Assembly (NCBI RefSeq): GCF_900113255.1
Contig: NZ_FOOR01000005.1
Coordinates: 1-64,000, forward strand
Source: Novosphingobium sp. CF614
GTDB lineage: Bacteria; Pseudomonadota; Alphaproteobacteria; Sphingomonadales; Sphingomonadaceae
Length of the DNA stretch: 64,000 nucleotides
Reading direction: 5' to 3'
Positions 1-14,713 of this stretch are shown piece after piece (position 1 is the stretch's first letter; the number at the start of each line of letters is the position of its first letter). The notes beneath the pieces are model-generated. The model was not told the DNA's origin. It saw only the letters and a list, made by a program, of their open reading frames with translations, and did not search any database. The position numbers were made by a program, and so were the translations under genes.

Positions 1-76
1 CCCCGCCGCACCGCGAACCGCAATATATTCCGACAAATCGCGTCATACGTATGGCGCAGGCACTGTGCTTCGCTAC

Positions 77-214
77 CTAAACGTACAAAGTCGAGATGAG
101 GATTCGCGCGCTTTCGCCCGCCTGCACCACCGGGCGCGGGGCGTGGGGTAGCATGTCCGCGCAGAGGCGGCAGGCGCGGATTTCGGCCAGCAAGGCATCG
201 AGAGCATCGGACAC
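77..214 (-). pseudogene. Truncated N-terminus of a uracil-DNA glycosylase family protein
   Basis: The minus-strand frame from a GTG at 214 reads as the start of the iron-sulfur type uracil-DNA glycosylase family: an opening LLAEIRACRLC segment, a PRPVV segment and then ARILI. In intact members this is followed by the GQAPG active-site loop. Here the match stops after ARILI at about 95, and four unrelated codons lead to a stop at 77-79. An intact protein is roughly 200 residues, so about five sixths is missing. The likely cause is a deletion or rearrangement joint near 95. Identification is by recognising family motifs in a short stretch and is moderately secure. Confidence 0.5.
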
Positions 215-447
215 GCCCGCGAGATGGCCGCGCGCCGGCGTGCATGCAAGGCGCGGCGCACGAAGCGGGGTGCTGCCAGCCGACGGTAAAGCCCACGCGG
301 CCGGCAGGCCTTGCCGCCCTTGTCGAAGCTGGTGACGAGGCCCGCGTTCACCGCCACGCTGTCCGCACCGCGCCTCCGTCGGCCTCGCGCTGATCGCGGC
401 GCGCGCGCTGCATTTCCGATGTCTCGACAGGAGCGAATTGTCTCCGC
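215..447. other. Non-coding stretch between glycosylase remnant and SRAP gene
   Basis: No recognisable gene, RNA or repeat is seen. Open frames exist on both strands, as expected at this GC content, but none resembles a known family. It may be decayed sequence belonging to the same rearrangement that truncated the neighbouring glycosylase gene. Confidence 0.4.
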
Positions 448-1098
448 TCAGGCTGGGCCTGGCGAAGCCCCCGCCTGGCGCATCTCCATCAGCGAGGACG
501 AATAAGGCAGGACCAGCGCCTGCGCCCGGTCCCAGCCGCCTTGGAGCCAGAGGTCCCACGCGGCCGGATCGGGCGGCAGGATCACCGGCATCGTCTCGCG
601 CCCCTCGGCCCTGAGCGCGGCGTTGGCCTTGCAGGCGAGGAGGGCGAAACCGGGGATTTCGCTGTCCTTCCACACCGCGGCCATCGCGAAAATTTCCTGG
701 TCGGCGCAGGCGAACCAGAGCTGCCGGTGCTTGCCGTCGATGGGTGAGGGCCTGCCCCACTCCATGAACATGGTGGCGGGGACAAGGCAGCGGAACTCGC
801 TGTTGCGCAAGTTGCCGATCCAGAACGGACTTTCGAGATTGCGCACGGTCAACACGCTTCGACCGGCATCGTGCGCCGATGGCGGCGGCGGCACGCCCCA
901 CAGGCGCGGGATCATCCGCGTTTCCAGCCGGCGCCCGGCTGGGCGCGGGCCGGCCACGAACTCGCGCCCGGCCGTGACGACCGGTGCGAACTGCCCGGGC
1001 GCCACGTGGCCGCCGGCCCAGGGATCGTCGCCCACGCGTGCGCCGAAGGTACGGCCCACCGCAAGGGCGGCGGCATCCAGGCGATAGAGCATCGTCAT
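448..1098 (-). CDS. SRAP (HMCES/YedK) family protein lacking the catalytic Cys and His
   Basis: SRAP proteins bind abasic sites in single-stranded DNA and form a covalent link through Cys2 after removal of Met1. The 216-residue protein has the family's RN of the TVRN motif (residues 86-87), the ECRCLVP-like block as EFRCLVP, the Glu of the FMEW motif (113) and the MPVIL strand (170-174). It begins Met-Thr-Met-Leu-Tyr-Arg, so residue 2 is Thr instead of Cys. The in-frame TAG just upstream excludes a longer start with Cys. The His normally a few residues before MPVIL is also absent; Glu-Gly-Arg-Glu-Thr stands there. The fold and probably DNA binding are kept, but the classical chemistry is not expected. 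It is convergent with nothing nearby and lies divergent to the thiC riboswitch. Confidence 0.8.
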   Translation of the reverse strand: MTMLYRLDAAALAVGRTFGARVGDDPWAGGHVAPGQFAPVVTAGREFVAGPRPAGRRLETRMIPRLWGVPPPPSAHDAGRSVLTVRNLESPFWIGNLRNSEFRCLVPATMFMEWGRPSPIDGKHRQLWFACADQEIFAMAAVWKDSEIPGFALLACKANAALRAEGRETMPVILPPDPAAWDLWLQGGWDRAQALVLPYSSSLMEMRQAGASPGPA

Positions 1099-1149
1099 CG
1101 TCAGCCCGCCCTAGACGGCTCGCTTGCGGGCGTCTATCATCGCGCCAGC

Positions 1150-3180
<2,031 letters not shown>

Positions 3181-3208
3181 TACCGGCAGCCCGTTCGATC
3201 GAGTCGTC

Positions 3209-3229
3209 TTCCCGGATCAGGTCCGGGAA
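3209..3229. terminator. Hairpin between convergent thiC and mscS
   Basis: A perfect 8-base inverted repeat, TTCCCGGA/TCCGGGAA, with a 5-base loop sits in the 61-base gap between the two convergent stop codons. No T-run follows on either strand, so termination efficiency is uncertain. Confidence 0.5.
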
Positions 3230-3241
3230 CACGCGTTCCTG

Positions 3242-4354
3242 TCAATGAGACTTGGTAGAATTCCCCCTACCATCGCCCGCCGGTTCGACCACCGGCGCTG
3301 GCTGGGTGCGGCGGCTTACCAGGGCTTCGGGCATTTCGCGGCGGATCCAGTCGAGCATGCCTTCGCGGATCGCGCAGCGCAGGTCGAACAGGTTGCCGGC
3401 GTCCTTGGCGGTCATCAGCAGGCGAACCTCCATCGAATCGTCGGACATGCTGGTGACTTGCACGCCCTGCGCGCGCCGGTCCCACCGGGCGTCGGCCTTG
3501 ACCTGCCGGGCGAATTCCACGCGGATCGGTTCGATCCGGGCGGCGTGATCCAGGTAGAGCATGACCGTGCCGGTCAACTGCGAGGCGTTCTTGGTCCAGT
3601 TCTGGAATGTTTCCTCGAGGAAACGCGTGGTCGGCACCACGAGCCGCCGGTCGTCCCAGATCCGCACCACCACGTAAGTCGTGCGGATCTCCTCGATCCG
3701 TCCCCATTCGCCGTCGATGATGACGACGTCGTCGATCGAGATCGGCTCGGTCAGGGCCATCTGGAAGCCGCCGATCAGCGCTTTCAGCGCCGGCTGCGCC
3801 GCCGCGCCGACCGCCAGCGCGGCCAGCCCGGCGGAGGCCATCAGGGTGATGCCGATCTGCCGCACCCCGGGTATCGCGAAAAGCGCCAGCGCGATGGTGA
3901 CGAAGACGATGACGAAAGTGCCGATGCGGCTGAAGATCGCCAGCCGGGTGCGCCGCCGCCGCGCATTGCGGTTGTCCTCCACGGTGATGTCGGTGCGCAG
4001 GACCATCGCCTCGACGAAGCCGTGCAGCAGTGCGAACGCGATCCAGCCCAGCAGGAAGGGCATGACGAAGCCCGCCACTTTGGCCCATCCTGCGTCGAGC
4101 GCCGGCGTTTCGCGCGCGGCATAGGCGATGCCGAGCGCGACGAAGGCATAGCGCGCGGGCCGCGCCAGCCGCTGTACCAGGATATCGTCGGTCTCGCTTT
4201 CGCTGGCCTGCGCGATCCGCCGCAGCACATGAAACAGCGCGGCATGGGCGAGGAGGGCCACCGCGATACCGACCCCAGCGGCGACCGCGGCGATGACGAG
4301 CTGCTCGCCCCAGACCGGAAGGCGTCCGGTAAATTGTTCAATCCATTCAGCCAT
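3242..4354 (-). CDS. MscS-family mechanosensitive ion channel
   Basis: The 370-residue inner-membrane protein has about five hydrophobic segments in its first 190 residues. The last resembles the pore-lining TM3 of MscS (GLAALAVGAAAQPALKALIGG, roughly 175-195). The soluble beta-domain follows (SIDDVVIIDGEWGRIEEIRTTYVVV, then the VPTTRFLEE segment) and a C-terminal alpha/beta part. MscS-type channels open under membrane tension and release solutes during hypo-osmotic shock. The C-terminus is low complexity. It is convergent to thiC and shows no obvious operon partner. Assignment to the family is firm; the ion selectivity cannot be read. Confidence 0.92.
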   Translation of the reverse strand: MAEWIEQFTGRLPVWGEQLVIAAVAAGVGIAVALLAHAALFHVLRRIAQASESETDDILVQRLARPARYAFVALGIAYAARETPALDAGWAKVAGFVMPFLLGWIAFALLHGFVEAMVLRTDITVEDNRNARRRRTRLAIFSRIGTFVIVFVTIALALFAIPGVRQIGITLMASAGLAALAVGAAAQPALKALIGGFQMALTEPISIDDVVIIDGEWGRIEEIRTTYVVVRIWDDRRLVVPTTRFLEETFQNWTKNASQLTGTVMLYLDHAARIEPIRVEFARQVKADARWDRRAQGVQVTSMSDDSMEVRLLMTAKDAGNLFDLRCAIREGMLDWIRREMPEALVSRRTQPAPVVEPAGDGRGNSTKSH

Positions 4355-7096
<2,742 letters not shown>

Positions 7097-7201
7097 GGGC
7101 GATGCGATTTATCCCGGATTTCGGGTTGCTCGCTTCAATACCAAGTTTCCTGGGGCGAGGGGAGCACAAGTCCCGGTCGATGGAACTTGGCAATATCCGT
7201 T

Positions 7202-7942
7202 CTACACCGGGCCGTTCTGCACCGGGCCCTTCTGCGCCGGTCCGAACCGCGCGATCAGTTCGTAGGAGCCCGCGACATACAGCTGCCGCACGAAGGTGAT
7301 GCATTGGGCCGCCTGCCAGGTGCGGCGCTCGACGCTCAGGCAGGGAGCGCCGACATTGACGTTCAGTGCCCGGGCCGCCTCGCTGCCGGCACCGGCGGCG
7401 CCGATGCGGTTTTCCGCTTCGGTCCAGGGAATGTGGCGCAGGAGCCAGGAACCCGGCGGCTCGTCCGCGAAATCCTGGGTCTCGATATCCGGCACTGCCG
7501 ACAGGCTGACGAGGCGCTCTTCGTAGGCGATCGGAACCGCGTCGGCGCGGTGGACGCCGTGCGTCACCAGCACGCGGCCTTCGCAGCCGATCTTTTCGGC
7601 GATCGAGCGATGATGGCGGGTGTCGGAAATTTCGCGCTTCAGCAAGTCGAACCGATAGGCCTGGCCGCGTTTGGCCACTTCCGCGGGCAGGTCGGGCACG
7701 TCGAGCATCATGGCCACGGTACGGGGCCGGGCGACGCACGAGCCCGCGCGCTTGCGCCGTTCCAGCAAGCCCGCCGAATTGAGCGCCGACAGCGCCTTGT
7801 TCACCGTCATGCGTGAGCAGCCGTAGAGGCCCATCAGTTCCAGTTCCGAGGGAATCTTGTCTCCCGGCTTGAGCACGCCTGAAAGAATCCGCGATTCGAT
7901 ATCGGTTCGGATACGTTCGTGCAGCGCCGTCGAGGCCATCAA
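7202..7942 (-). CDS. hutC: Histidine utilisation repressor HutC (GntR/HutC family)
   Basis: The 246-residue regulator has an N-terminal GntR winged helix (residues 5-70, with PSELELMGLYGCSRMTVNKAL) and a C-terminal UTRA effector domain (about 95-230) that in HutC senses urocanate. Its start codon overlaps the hutF stop in an ATGA, so hutF and hutC are cotranscribed and HutC controls its own operon. The last 12 residues are a repeat (GPAQKGP, VQNGPV) encoded by tandem GGGCC-containing units at 7205-7235. This tail is beyond the usual domain end and is probably a recent extension. Confidence 0.95.
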   Translation of the reverse strand: MMASTALHERIRTDIESRILSGVLKPGDKIPSELELMGLYGCSRMTVNKALSALNSAGLLERRKRAGSCVARPRTVAMMLDVPDLPAEVAKRGQAYRFDLLKREISDTRHHRSIAEKIGCEGRVLVTHGVHRADAVPIAYEERLVSLSAVPDIETQDFADEPPGSWLLRHIPWTEAENRIGAAGAGSEAARALNVNVGAPCLSVERRTWQAAQCITFVRQLYVAGSYELIARFGPAQKGPVQNGPV

Positions 7943-9327
7943 AGCAACCTTGAAATCATCCCGGCATAGCGCGCCGCGATCGCCTCGCGCGCTTGGTGCC
8001 GGCCCCTGCTAACGACCCTTCGGCCGCGCCGCCAGACGCAATCGATGCCGCCGCGCCCGGCGGCGAAGATCCAGCCGTCGAGAAGTCCGTCCTCGGTGCG
8101 GCCGATCAGGGAAGGGTGGTTCGCATCGAGGCTGACGATATCGGCGGCGCGGCCTTGGCCGATCCCCGCCGCCACGCCGAGCGCGCGGGCGCCGCCGGCC
8201 AGCGCCGCGCCGAACAGGGTCGCCCCGCTGCTCGTCCTGTTGCCCGCCCCGTTGCCCGTGTGGTCCGCGTCGGCCAGAATATTGCGCCGGCGCGCATGCA
8301 GGCGCTGGCCATATTCGAGCAGCCGCAATTCCTCGGACGGATCGATCAGGACGTTCGAATCGCTGCCGATGCCAAAGCGTCCGCCCGCTGCGAGGAAGGC
8401 CGGGGCCGGGAACAGCCCGTCGCCCAGGTTGGCTTCGGTGATCGGGCACAGGCCGGCGACCGCGCCGCTCGCCGCTAGCCGGACGCATTCCTCGGTCGTC
8501 AGGTGGGTGGCGTGGACGGCGCACCAGCGATCGTCCACATCGGCGCGGTCCAGCAGGTACTGCACCGGGCGCTGCCCGCTCCATGCCAGGCAGTCCTCCA
8601 CTTCGCGCGTCTGCTCGGCGATGTGGATGTGGACCGGGCCATCCATCGCCAGTTCAAGCAGTTGCGCCAGTTCCCCGGAAGTCACCGCGCGCAGCGAATG
8701 CGGCGCCACGCCCAGCACCGTGTCCGGCAGTGCTGCCAGGACGGTCCGGCAGCCCTCGCGCAGACGGGCGAACTGGTCCAGGTCGCAGATGAAGCGACGC
8801 TGGCCCTCGCCGGGAGGCAGTCCGCCGAAGCCGGAATGGGCGTAGAACACCGGGAGCAGGGTGAGGGCGATGCCGGTCTCGGCCGCCGCCGCCGCGATCG
8901 CCGCCGCCATCTCGGCCGGGTCGGCATAAGGGCGGCCGTCGGGCGCATGGTGCAGATAGTGGAATTCGCCGACGCGGGTAAAGCCGGTCTCCAGCATTTC
9001 CATGTAGGCGAGCGCCGCGATCCCCTGCATGTCCTCCGGCCCCAGCCGGTCCAGGAAGCGGTACATCACCTCGCGCCATGTCCAGAAGCTGTCGTCGCCC
9101 GCGCCGCGACGTTCGGCCAGGCCCGCCATGCCGCGCTGGAAGGCATGGCTGTGCAGGTTCGGCAGGCCCGGCAGCGCGATCGCATGAACTTCGTCGCCGG
9201 GGGCGGGCGGCACGCCGGTCTCGATCCGCGCAACCAGCCCGCCGTGTGTTTCGATCCGCACGTGGCGCGCCCAGCCTTCGGCAAGCAGTGCGGTGCGGAA
9301 GTACAAGGGCGCGGGATCAAGGGGCAT
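7939..9327 (-). CDS. hutF: Formimidoylglutamate deiminase HutF
   Basis: HutF is an amidohydrolase-superfamily metal enzyme that converts N-formimino-glutamate to N-formyl-glutamate and ammonia. This is the step before HutG in the five-step histidine pathway. The 462-residue protein shows the metal-binding HSHAFQR segment near residue 58, HIHIAEQ near 235, the HATHL segment and GSDSNVLIDP. It has normal length. It is the first gene of the leftward hutF-hutC operon and diverges from hutI across a 74-base promoter region with a HutC-type operator. Confidence 0.95.
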   Translation of the reverse strand: MPLDPAPLYFRTALLAEGWARHVRIETHGGLVARIETGVPPAPGDEVHAIALPGLPNLHSHAFQRGMAGLAERRGAGDDSFWTWREVMYRFLDRLGPEDMQGIAALAYMEMLETGFTRVGEFHYLHHAPDGRPYADPAEMAAAIAAAAAETGIALTLLPVFYAHSGFGGLPPGEGQRRFICDLDQFARLREGCRTVLAALPDTVLGVAPHSLRAVTSGELAQLLELAMDGPVHIHIAEQTREVEDCLAWSGQRPVQYLLDRADVDDRWCAVHATHLTTEECVRLAASGAVAGLCPITEANLGDGLFPAPAFLAAGGRFGIGSDSNVLIDPSEELRLLEYGQRLHARRRNILADADHTGNGAGNRTSSGATLFGAALAGGARALGVAAGIGQGRAADIVSLDANHPSLIGRTEDGLLDGWIFAAGRGGIDCVWRRGRRVVSRGRHQAREAIAARYAGMISRLL

Positions 9328-9362
9328 GGCGAGGTCCTTGGCGAGCGAGCGTGGCGAAATAA

Positions 9363-9372
9363 TGTCTATACA
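9363..9372. promoter_or_regulatory. Likely HutC operator between hutF and hutI
   Basis: TGTCTATACA, flanked as ATGTCTATACAT, is a near-perfect palindrome and closely resembles the TGTATATACA core bound by HutC in pseudomonads. It lies in the 74-base divergent promoter region between hutF and hutI. One repressor site could therefore silence both hut operons. Confidence 0.75.
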
Positions 9373-9401
9373 TAATTGCCGATCGGTGCAATGATGAGGC
9401 C

Positions 9402-10622
9402 ATGACGAGCGAACGTGCCGTGCGTTGTGACACCGTATGGACCGGGGCCAGGTTGCTGACCATGGCGGCCGCGAGCGGACCGGTCGAGCATGGCGTGATC
9501 GCGGCGCGCGACGGCGCGATAATCCATGTCGGTCCGGCGGCCGATGCGCCGGGTTTCGACGCGGGCGAAGTCATTGCCTGCGAAGGGCGCTGGATTACCC
9601 CTGGCCTGATCGATTGCCACACGCACCTCGTCCATCTCGGCAACCGCGCCCGCGAGTTCGAGATGCGGCTCGATGGCGCCGGTTACGAGGAGATCGCGCG
9701 GGCCGGCGGCGGCATCGTCTCGACCATGCGCGCGACCCGTGCCGGCAGCGTGGAGGACATGGTGGCGGCGGCCTTGCCCCGGCTCGATGCACTGCTGGCG
9801 GAGGGTGTCACCACCGTCGAGATCAAGTCGGGCTACGGCCTTGAGCGGGAAGCCGAGCTGCGCATGCTGCGCGCGGCCCGCAAACTCGGCGAGATCCGGC
9901 CGGTCCGCGTGCGCACCACTTTCCTGGGCGCGCATGCGCTGCCGCCTGAATATTCGGGGCCCGGCGGTGCCGACCGCTATATCGATGCCGTCTGCAACGA
10001 AATGCTGCCTGCCATTGCCGCCGAAGGGCTGGCGGACGCGGTCGACGCGTTCTGCGAGGGGATCGGCTTTTCCCCGGCGCAAGTCGAGCGTGTCTTCCGC
10101 GCCGCGCAGGCGCACGGCCTGCCGGTCAAGCTCCATGCCGAGCAGCTTTCCAATCTTCACGGCGCGGCGCTGGCGGCGCGGCACGGCGCGCTTTCGGCCG
10201 ATCATCTGGAATACCTGGACGAGGCGGGGATCGCGGCCATGGCCGGCGCCGGCACGGTGGCGACGCTCCTGCCGGGCGCCTATTATTTCTGCCGCGAAAC
10301 CAGGCTGCCGCCGATTGCCGGGCTGCGCGCCGCCGGCGTGCCCATCGCGCTGGCCACCGATTGCAACCCCGGCACCAGCCCGCTTACCTCCGTGCTGCTG
10401 GCAATGAACATGGCCGCGACCCTGTTTCGCCTGACCGTAAGCGAGTGCCTGGCGGGGGTGACGCGCAACGCCGCGCGCGCTTTGGGGCTGGAGCAGGAGA
10501 CCGGCACGCTGGAGGTGGGCAAGGCCTGTGACCTGGCCATCTGGAACGTCGAGCATCCCGCTGAACTGATCTATCGCATGGGGTTCAATCCACTCCATGC
10601 CCGTGTCTGGAGGGGAGAGTGA
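9402..10622 (+). CDS. hutI: Imidazolonepropionase HutI
   Basis: HutI hydrolyses 4-imidazolone-5-propanoate to N-formimino-glutamate. The 406-residue amidohydrolase has the metal-binding DCHTHLVH segment (about residue 69), the KSGYGL loop, KLHAEQLS and [10 protein letters not shown] near residue 325. First gene of the rightward hutI-hutH-hutG-hutU operon. Its stop overlaps the hutH start by 4 bases, so translation is probably coupled. Confidence 0.97.
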   Translation: MTSERAVRCDTVWTGARLLTMAAASGPVEHGVIAARDGAIIHVGPAADAPGFDAGEVIACEGRWITPGLIDCHTHLVHLGNRAREFEMRLDGAGYEEIARAGGGIVSTMRATRAGSVEDMVAAALPRLDALLAEGVTTVEIKSGYGLEREAELRMLRAARKLGEIRPVRVRTTFLGAHALPPEYSGPGGADRYIDAVCNEMLPAIAAEGLADAVDAFCEGIGFSPAQVERVFRAAQAHGLPVKLHAEQLSNLHGAALAARHGALSADHLEYLDEAGIAAMAGAGTVATLLPGAYYFCRETRLPPIAGLRAAGVPIALATDCNPGTSPLTSVLLAMNMAATLFRLTVSECLAGVTRNAARALGLEQETGTLEVGKACDLAIWNVEHPAELIYRMGFNPLHARVWRGE

Positions 10623-12151
10623 CCGTGATCGTGCTGGAAGCCGGCCATGTGGGCCTTGACGCGTGGCGCGCGGTCTATCGCGGCGGTTCGTGCCGGCTCG
10701 ATCCGGGCAGCGCCCCGCGCATCGCCGGGAGCGCTGCGGCGGTGGAGCGGATCATCGCGCGCGGCGCGCCGGTCTACGGCATCAACACCGGCTTCGGAAA
10801 GCTTGCCGGCGTGCGTATCGAGGACGGCCAGCTTGCGGCATTGCAGCGCAATATCGTGCTCAGCCATGCGGCGGGCACCGGCCAGCCCGCGCCCGTGCCG
10901 GTTGTGCGGCTGATGATGGCCTTGAAGCTCGCCAGCCTGGCCCAGGGTGCTTCGGGCGTGCGGCCCGAAACCGTCGCCCTGCTGGAGGCGATGCTGGCGC
11001 GCGGCCTTGCCCCGGTGGTGCCGTGCCAGGGTTCGGTGGGTGCGAGCGGCGATCTCGCTCCGCTCGCCCACATGGCCGCGGCGATGATCGGGGTGGGCGA
11101 GATCTGGCTGGAGGGCGCGCGCCTGCCGGCTGCCGAGGCGCTCGTCCGCTCGGGCCTGGCCCCGGTCGAGCTGGGCCCGAAGGAAGGCCTGGCGCTGCTG
11201 AACGGCACGCAGTTCTCCTGCGGCCTCGCGCTCGCCGGGCTGTTCGAGGCGGAGTTGGTGTTCCGCTCCGCGCTGGTGACGGGCGCGCTTTCCACCGAGG
11301 CGGCCAAGGGTTCCGATACGCCGTTCGATCCGCGCATCCATGCGCTGCGCCGCCATCGGGGGCAGATCGAAACGGCCACGACGCTGCGTGCGCTGATGGC
11401 CGGTTCCGCCATTCGCGCCAGCCATGTCGAGAACGATACGCGCATTCAGGACCCCTACTGCCTGCGCTGCCAGCCGCAGGTGATGGGGGCCGTGCTGGAC
11501 CTGCTGCGACAGGCCGCCGGCACCCTGGAGACCGAGGCCAACGGGGTTTCCGACAATCCGCTGATCTTCCCCGACAGCGACGAAGCCCTGTCGGGCGGCA
11601 ATTTCCATGCCGAGCCCGTTGCCTTCGCCGCCGACATGATCGCCATGGCGATCTGCGAGATCGGCTCGATCGCGGAGCGGCGGATCGCCATGCTGGTCGA
11701 TCCCGCCTTGTCCGGCCTGCCCGCTTTCCTGACGCCCCGGCCGGGGCTCAACTCGGGCTTCATGATCCCGCAGGTGACGGCGGCGGCGCTGGTGAGCGAG
11801 AACAAGCAGCGCGCCTATCCCGCCAGCGTCGATTCCATCCCGACTTCCGCCAACCAGGAGGATCACGTGTCGATGGCCGCGCACGGCGCGCGCCGGCTGC
11901 TCGACATGGCGGGCAATGCGATGGCGGTCATCGGCATAGAGTTGCTCGCCGGCGCGCAGGGATGCGATTTCCACGCGCCGCTGACTTCGTCCGGGCCGCT
12001 GGACGCGGTTCGCGCCAGGCTGCGCGCGCAAGTTCCGCATCTGGAGGAGGACCGGCACTTCCATCCCGACATGGAAAAGGCCAACGCGCTCGTCCGCTCC
12101 GGAGCCATCGTCGAGGCGGCGGGATTGCCCCTGCCGGGCGTGACGGCGTGA
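10619..12151 (+). CDS. hutH: Histidine ammonia-lyase HutH
   Basis: HutH removes ammonia from histidine to give urocanate, the first step of the pathway. The 510-residue protein contains the Ala142-Ser143-Gly144 triad that cyclises to the MIO electrophile, within the [14 protein letters not shown] segment, at the same numbering as the well-studied pseudomonad enzyme. The usual NTGFGKL loop near residue 60 and QEDHVSM near 415 are present. It starts with GTG overlapping the end of hutI. The family also includes tyrosine and phenylalanine lyases, but the hut context settles the substrate. Confidence 0.97.
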   Translation: MTVIVLEAGHVGLDAWRAVYRGGSCRLDPGSAPRIAGSAAAVERIIARGAPVYGINTGFGKLAGVRIEDGQLAALQRNIVLSHAAGTGQPAPVPVVRLMMALKLASLAQGASGVRPETVALLEAMLARGLAPVVPCQGSVGASGDLAPLAHMAAAMIGVGEIWLEGARLPAAEALVRSGLAPVELGPKEGLALLNGTQFSCGLALAGLFEAELVFRSALVTGALSTEAAKGSDTPFDPRIHALRRHRGQIETATTLRALMAGSAIRASHVENDTRIQDPYCLRCQPQVMGAVLDLLRQAAGTLETEANGVSDNPLIFPDSDEALSGGNFHAEPVAFAADMIAMAICEIGSIAERRIAMLVDPALSGLPAFLTPRPGLNSGFMIPQVTAAALVSENKQRAYPASVDSIPTSANQEDHVSMAAHGARRLLDMAGNAMAVIGIELLAGAQGCDFHAPLTSSGPLDAVRARLRAQVPHLEEDRHFHPDMEKANALVRSGAIVEAAGLPLPGVTA

Positions 12152-12981
12152 GCTGGCTTCAGGTCACGCGCGGCGATGCGCCGCTGATCGTCGCCTTCCC
12201 GCATGCGGGCACCGATCTTGCCGGGCTGGAAGCGGGCTTCCAGTCGTCCTGGCTGGCGTGGCGCGATACCGACTGGTGGGTGGACGAGCTCTACGGCTTT
12301 GCCCATGCGCTGGGAGCGACGACGGTGCGCACCGGCATTTCGCGCAGCGTGATCGACGTGAACCGCGATCCTTCGGGCGCCTCGCTCTATCCGGGACAGG
12401 CGACGACCGGCCTGTGCCCGCTGGAGACTTTCGACGGCCAGCCGCTCCATGCGGGCGCGGGGCCTGGTCCGGCGGAGATCGCGCGGCGCCGGTCGACCTG
12501 GTTCGATCCCTATCACGCAGCACTCGCGGCCGAGCTTGCGCGGCTGCGCGCGTCGCATCCGCGAGTCGTGCTCTATGACGCCCATTCGATCCGCAGCCGT
12601 ATCCCGCGCCTGTTCGAGGGCGAATTGCCGCAGTTCAACATCGGCACCAATGGCGGGGCGAGCTGTGCCGCCGCGCTGGAAACGGCGGTGGAGGCCGTCT
12701 GCGCCGCCTCCGGCCTTGGCCACGTGGTCAACGGCCGCTTCAAGGGCGGCTGGACCACCCGCCACCACGGCCGGCCCGGCGCCGGCATCCATGCCATCCA
12801 GATGGAGCTGGCGATTCGCGGCTACCTGCCCGAGCCCGAGGCGCCGGACGAAAACGGCTGGCCGCCCACTTTCGATCCGGAATTCGCCGCGCCGCTGCAA
12901 GCGATCCTCGCCCACATTCTCGACGCCTGCCTTGCTTTCGCGGAGGGCGGCCCAGCGGAACAATCCAGGGGACAGCCATGA
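12148..12981 (+). CDS. hutG: N-formylglutamate deformylase HutG
   Basis: HutG cleaves N-formylglutamate to glutamate and formate, finishing the five-step route that uses HutF. The 277-residue protein matches the N-formylglutamate amidohydrolase family: AFPHAGTD near residue 17, TDWWVDELY near 45, the [12 protein letters not shown] segment, [16 protein letters not shown] near 145 and [11 protein letters not shown] near 205. The GTG start overlaps the hutH stop as GTGA, and its own stop overlaps hutU as ATGA, giving strict translational coupling across the operon. Confidence 0.95.
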   Translation: MSWLQVTRGDAPLIVAFPHAGTDLAGLEAGFQSSWLAWRDTDWWVDELYGFAHALGATTVRTGISRSVIDVNRDPSGASLYPGQATTGLCPLETFDGQPLHAGAGPGPAEIARRRSTWFDPYHAALAAELARLRASHPRVVLYDAHSIRSRIPRLFEGELPQFNIGTNGGASCAAALETAVEAVCAASGLGHVVNGRFKGGWTTRHHGRPGAGIHAIQMELAIRGYLPEPEAPDENGWPPTFDPEFAAPLQAILAHILDACLAFAEGGPAEQSRGQP

Positions 12982-14660
12982 ACACGATCCGGAACCTTCG
13001 TCTCGACAACAGCCGGGTCATCCGTCCGGCCACCGGCACCACGCTTTCCGCCAGGAGCTGGCTGACCGAGGCGCCCTTGCGGATGCTGATGAACAATCTG
13101 CACCCGGACGTGGCGGAACGGCCGGAGGAACTGGTCGTCTATGGCGGCATCGGCCGCGCCGCGCGCGACTGGGCCAGCTACGACAAGATCGTCGAAGTGC
13201 TGCGGCGGCTCGAGGCGGACCAGACCTTGCTGGTGCAGTCCGGCAAGCCTGTCGGCGTGTTCCGCACCCATGCCGAGGCACCGCGCGTGCTGATCGCCAA
13301 TTCGAACCTGGTGCCGAAGTGGGCGAACTGGGAGCATTTCAACGAACTCGATCGCAAGGGGCTCGCGATGTACGGCCAGATGACGGCCGGAAGCTGGATC
13401 TATATCGGCTCGCAGGGCATCGTTCAGGGGACTTACGAGACTTTCGTCGAGATGGGCCGCCAGCATTATGGCGGGGATCTGTCGGGCAAGTGGCTGTTGA
13501 CGGCGGGGCTTGGGGGCATGGGCGGAGCCCAGCCGCTGGCCAGCGTCATGGCCGGGGCGAGCTGCCTGGCGATCGAATGCCAGCGCAGCCGGATCGAGAT
13601 GCGCCTGCGCACCGGCTATCTCGACCACGCGGCCGAGACTCTCGATGAAGCGATGGCGATGATCGCAGAGGCCTGCGCGGCGAGGAAGGCGATCTCCGTC
13701 GGACTGCTCGGCAATGCCGCGGAGATCCTGCCGGAGATGGTGAGGCGCGGCATCCGTCCCGACCTGCTGACCGACCAGACCAGCGCGCACGATCCGGTGA
13801 ACGGCTATCTGCCGCTTGGGTGGAGCCTGGCCGAATGGGCGGAACGGCGCGAACGCGAGCCCGAGGTGGTGGCCCGGGCGGCCAGGGCCAGCATGGCCGT
13901 GCACGTGCGGGCCATGCTCGATTTCCACAAGTTGGGCGTACCGACCACCGACTATGGCAACAACATCCGGCAGATGGCCTTCGACGAAGGCGTCGCCGAT
14001 GCCTTCGCGTTCCCCGGCTTCGTACCGGCCTATATTCGCCCGTTGTTCTGCCGGGGCGTGGGGCCGTTCCGCTGGGCGGCGCTTTCGGGCGATCCCGAGG
14101 ACATCTACCGGACCGACGCCAAGGTAAAGGAACTGATGCCGGATGACCTCAACCTGCACCGCTGGCTCGACATGGCGCGCGGGAGGATTCGCTTCCAGGG
14201 CCTGCCGGCCCGGATCTGCTGGGTCGGCCTTGGCGACCGCCACCGTCTGGGCCTGGCCTTCAACGAGATGGTTGCGAAGGGCGAACTGAAAGCGCCGGTC
14301 GTGATCGGGCGCGACCATCTCGATTCCGGGTCGGTCGCCAGCCCCAACCGCGAGACCGAGGCGATGCGGGACGGATCGGATGCGGTGTCCGACTGGCCGC
14401 TGCTCAACGCGCTGCTCAACACCGCCAGCGGCGCGACCTGGGTGTCGCTGCACCACGGCGGCGGCGTCGGCATGGGCTATTCGCAGCATGCGGGCATGGT
14501 GATCGTCGCCGATGGCACGCCCGAAGCCGCCGCGCGGCTGGGGCGGGTGCTGTGGAACGATCCCGCCACCGGCGTCATGCGCCACGCCGACGCGGGCTAC
14601 GAGATCGCGATCGACTGCGCGCGCGAGAAAGGCCTGGATCTGCCCGGCATCCTGGGATGA
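12978..14660 (+). CDS. hutU: Urocanate hydratase HutU
   Basis: HutU hydrates urocanate to 4-imidazolone-5-propanoate with a tightly bound NAD. The 560-residue protein has normal family length and the glycine-rich [12 protein letters not shown] dinucleotide segment near residue 175, DQTSAHDP near 265 and the [15 protein letters not shown] block near 495. It is the last gene of the rightward hut operon, although it catalyses the second step. Confidence 0.97.
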   Translation: MNTIRNLRLDNSRVIRPATGTTLSARSWLTEAPLRMLMNNLHPDVAERPEELVVYGGIGRAARDWASYDKIVEVLRRLEADQTLLVQSGKPVGVFRTHAEAPRVLIANSNLVPKWANWEHFNELDRKGLAMYGQMTAGSWIYIGSQGIVQGTYETFVEMGRQHYGGDLSGKWLLTAGLGGMGGAQPLASVMAGASCLAIECQRSRIEMRLRTGYLDHAAETLDEAMAMIAEACAARKAISVGLLGNAAEILPEMVRRGIRPDLLTDQTSAHDPVNGYLPLGWSLAEWAERREREPEVVARAARASMAVHVRAMLDFHKLGVPTTDYGNNIRQMAFDEGVADAFAFPGFVPAYIRPLFCRGVGPFRWAALSGDPEDIYRTDAKVKELMPDDLNLHRWLDMARGRIRFQGLPARICWVGLGDRHRLGLAFNEMVAKGELKAPVVIGRDHLDSGSVASPNRETEAMRDGSDAVSDWPLLNALLNTASGATWVSLHHGGGVGMGYSQHAGMVIVADGTPEAAARLGRVLWNDPATGVMRHADAGYEIAIDCAREKGLDLPGILG

Positions 14661-14713
14661 GGCCCGGCGCAAGCCGCGTCCGGCTCCTGGCGGCGGGTGT
14701 TCCCCGTCGTTCT

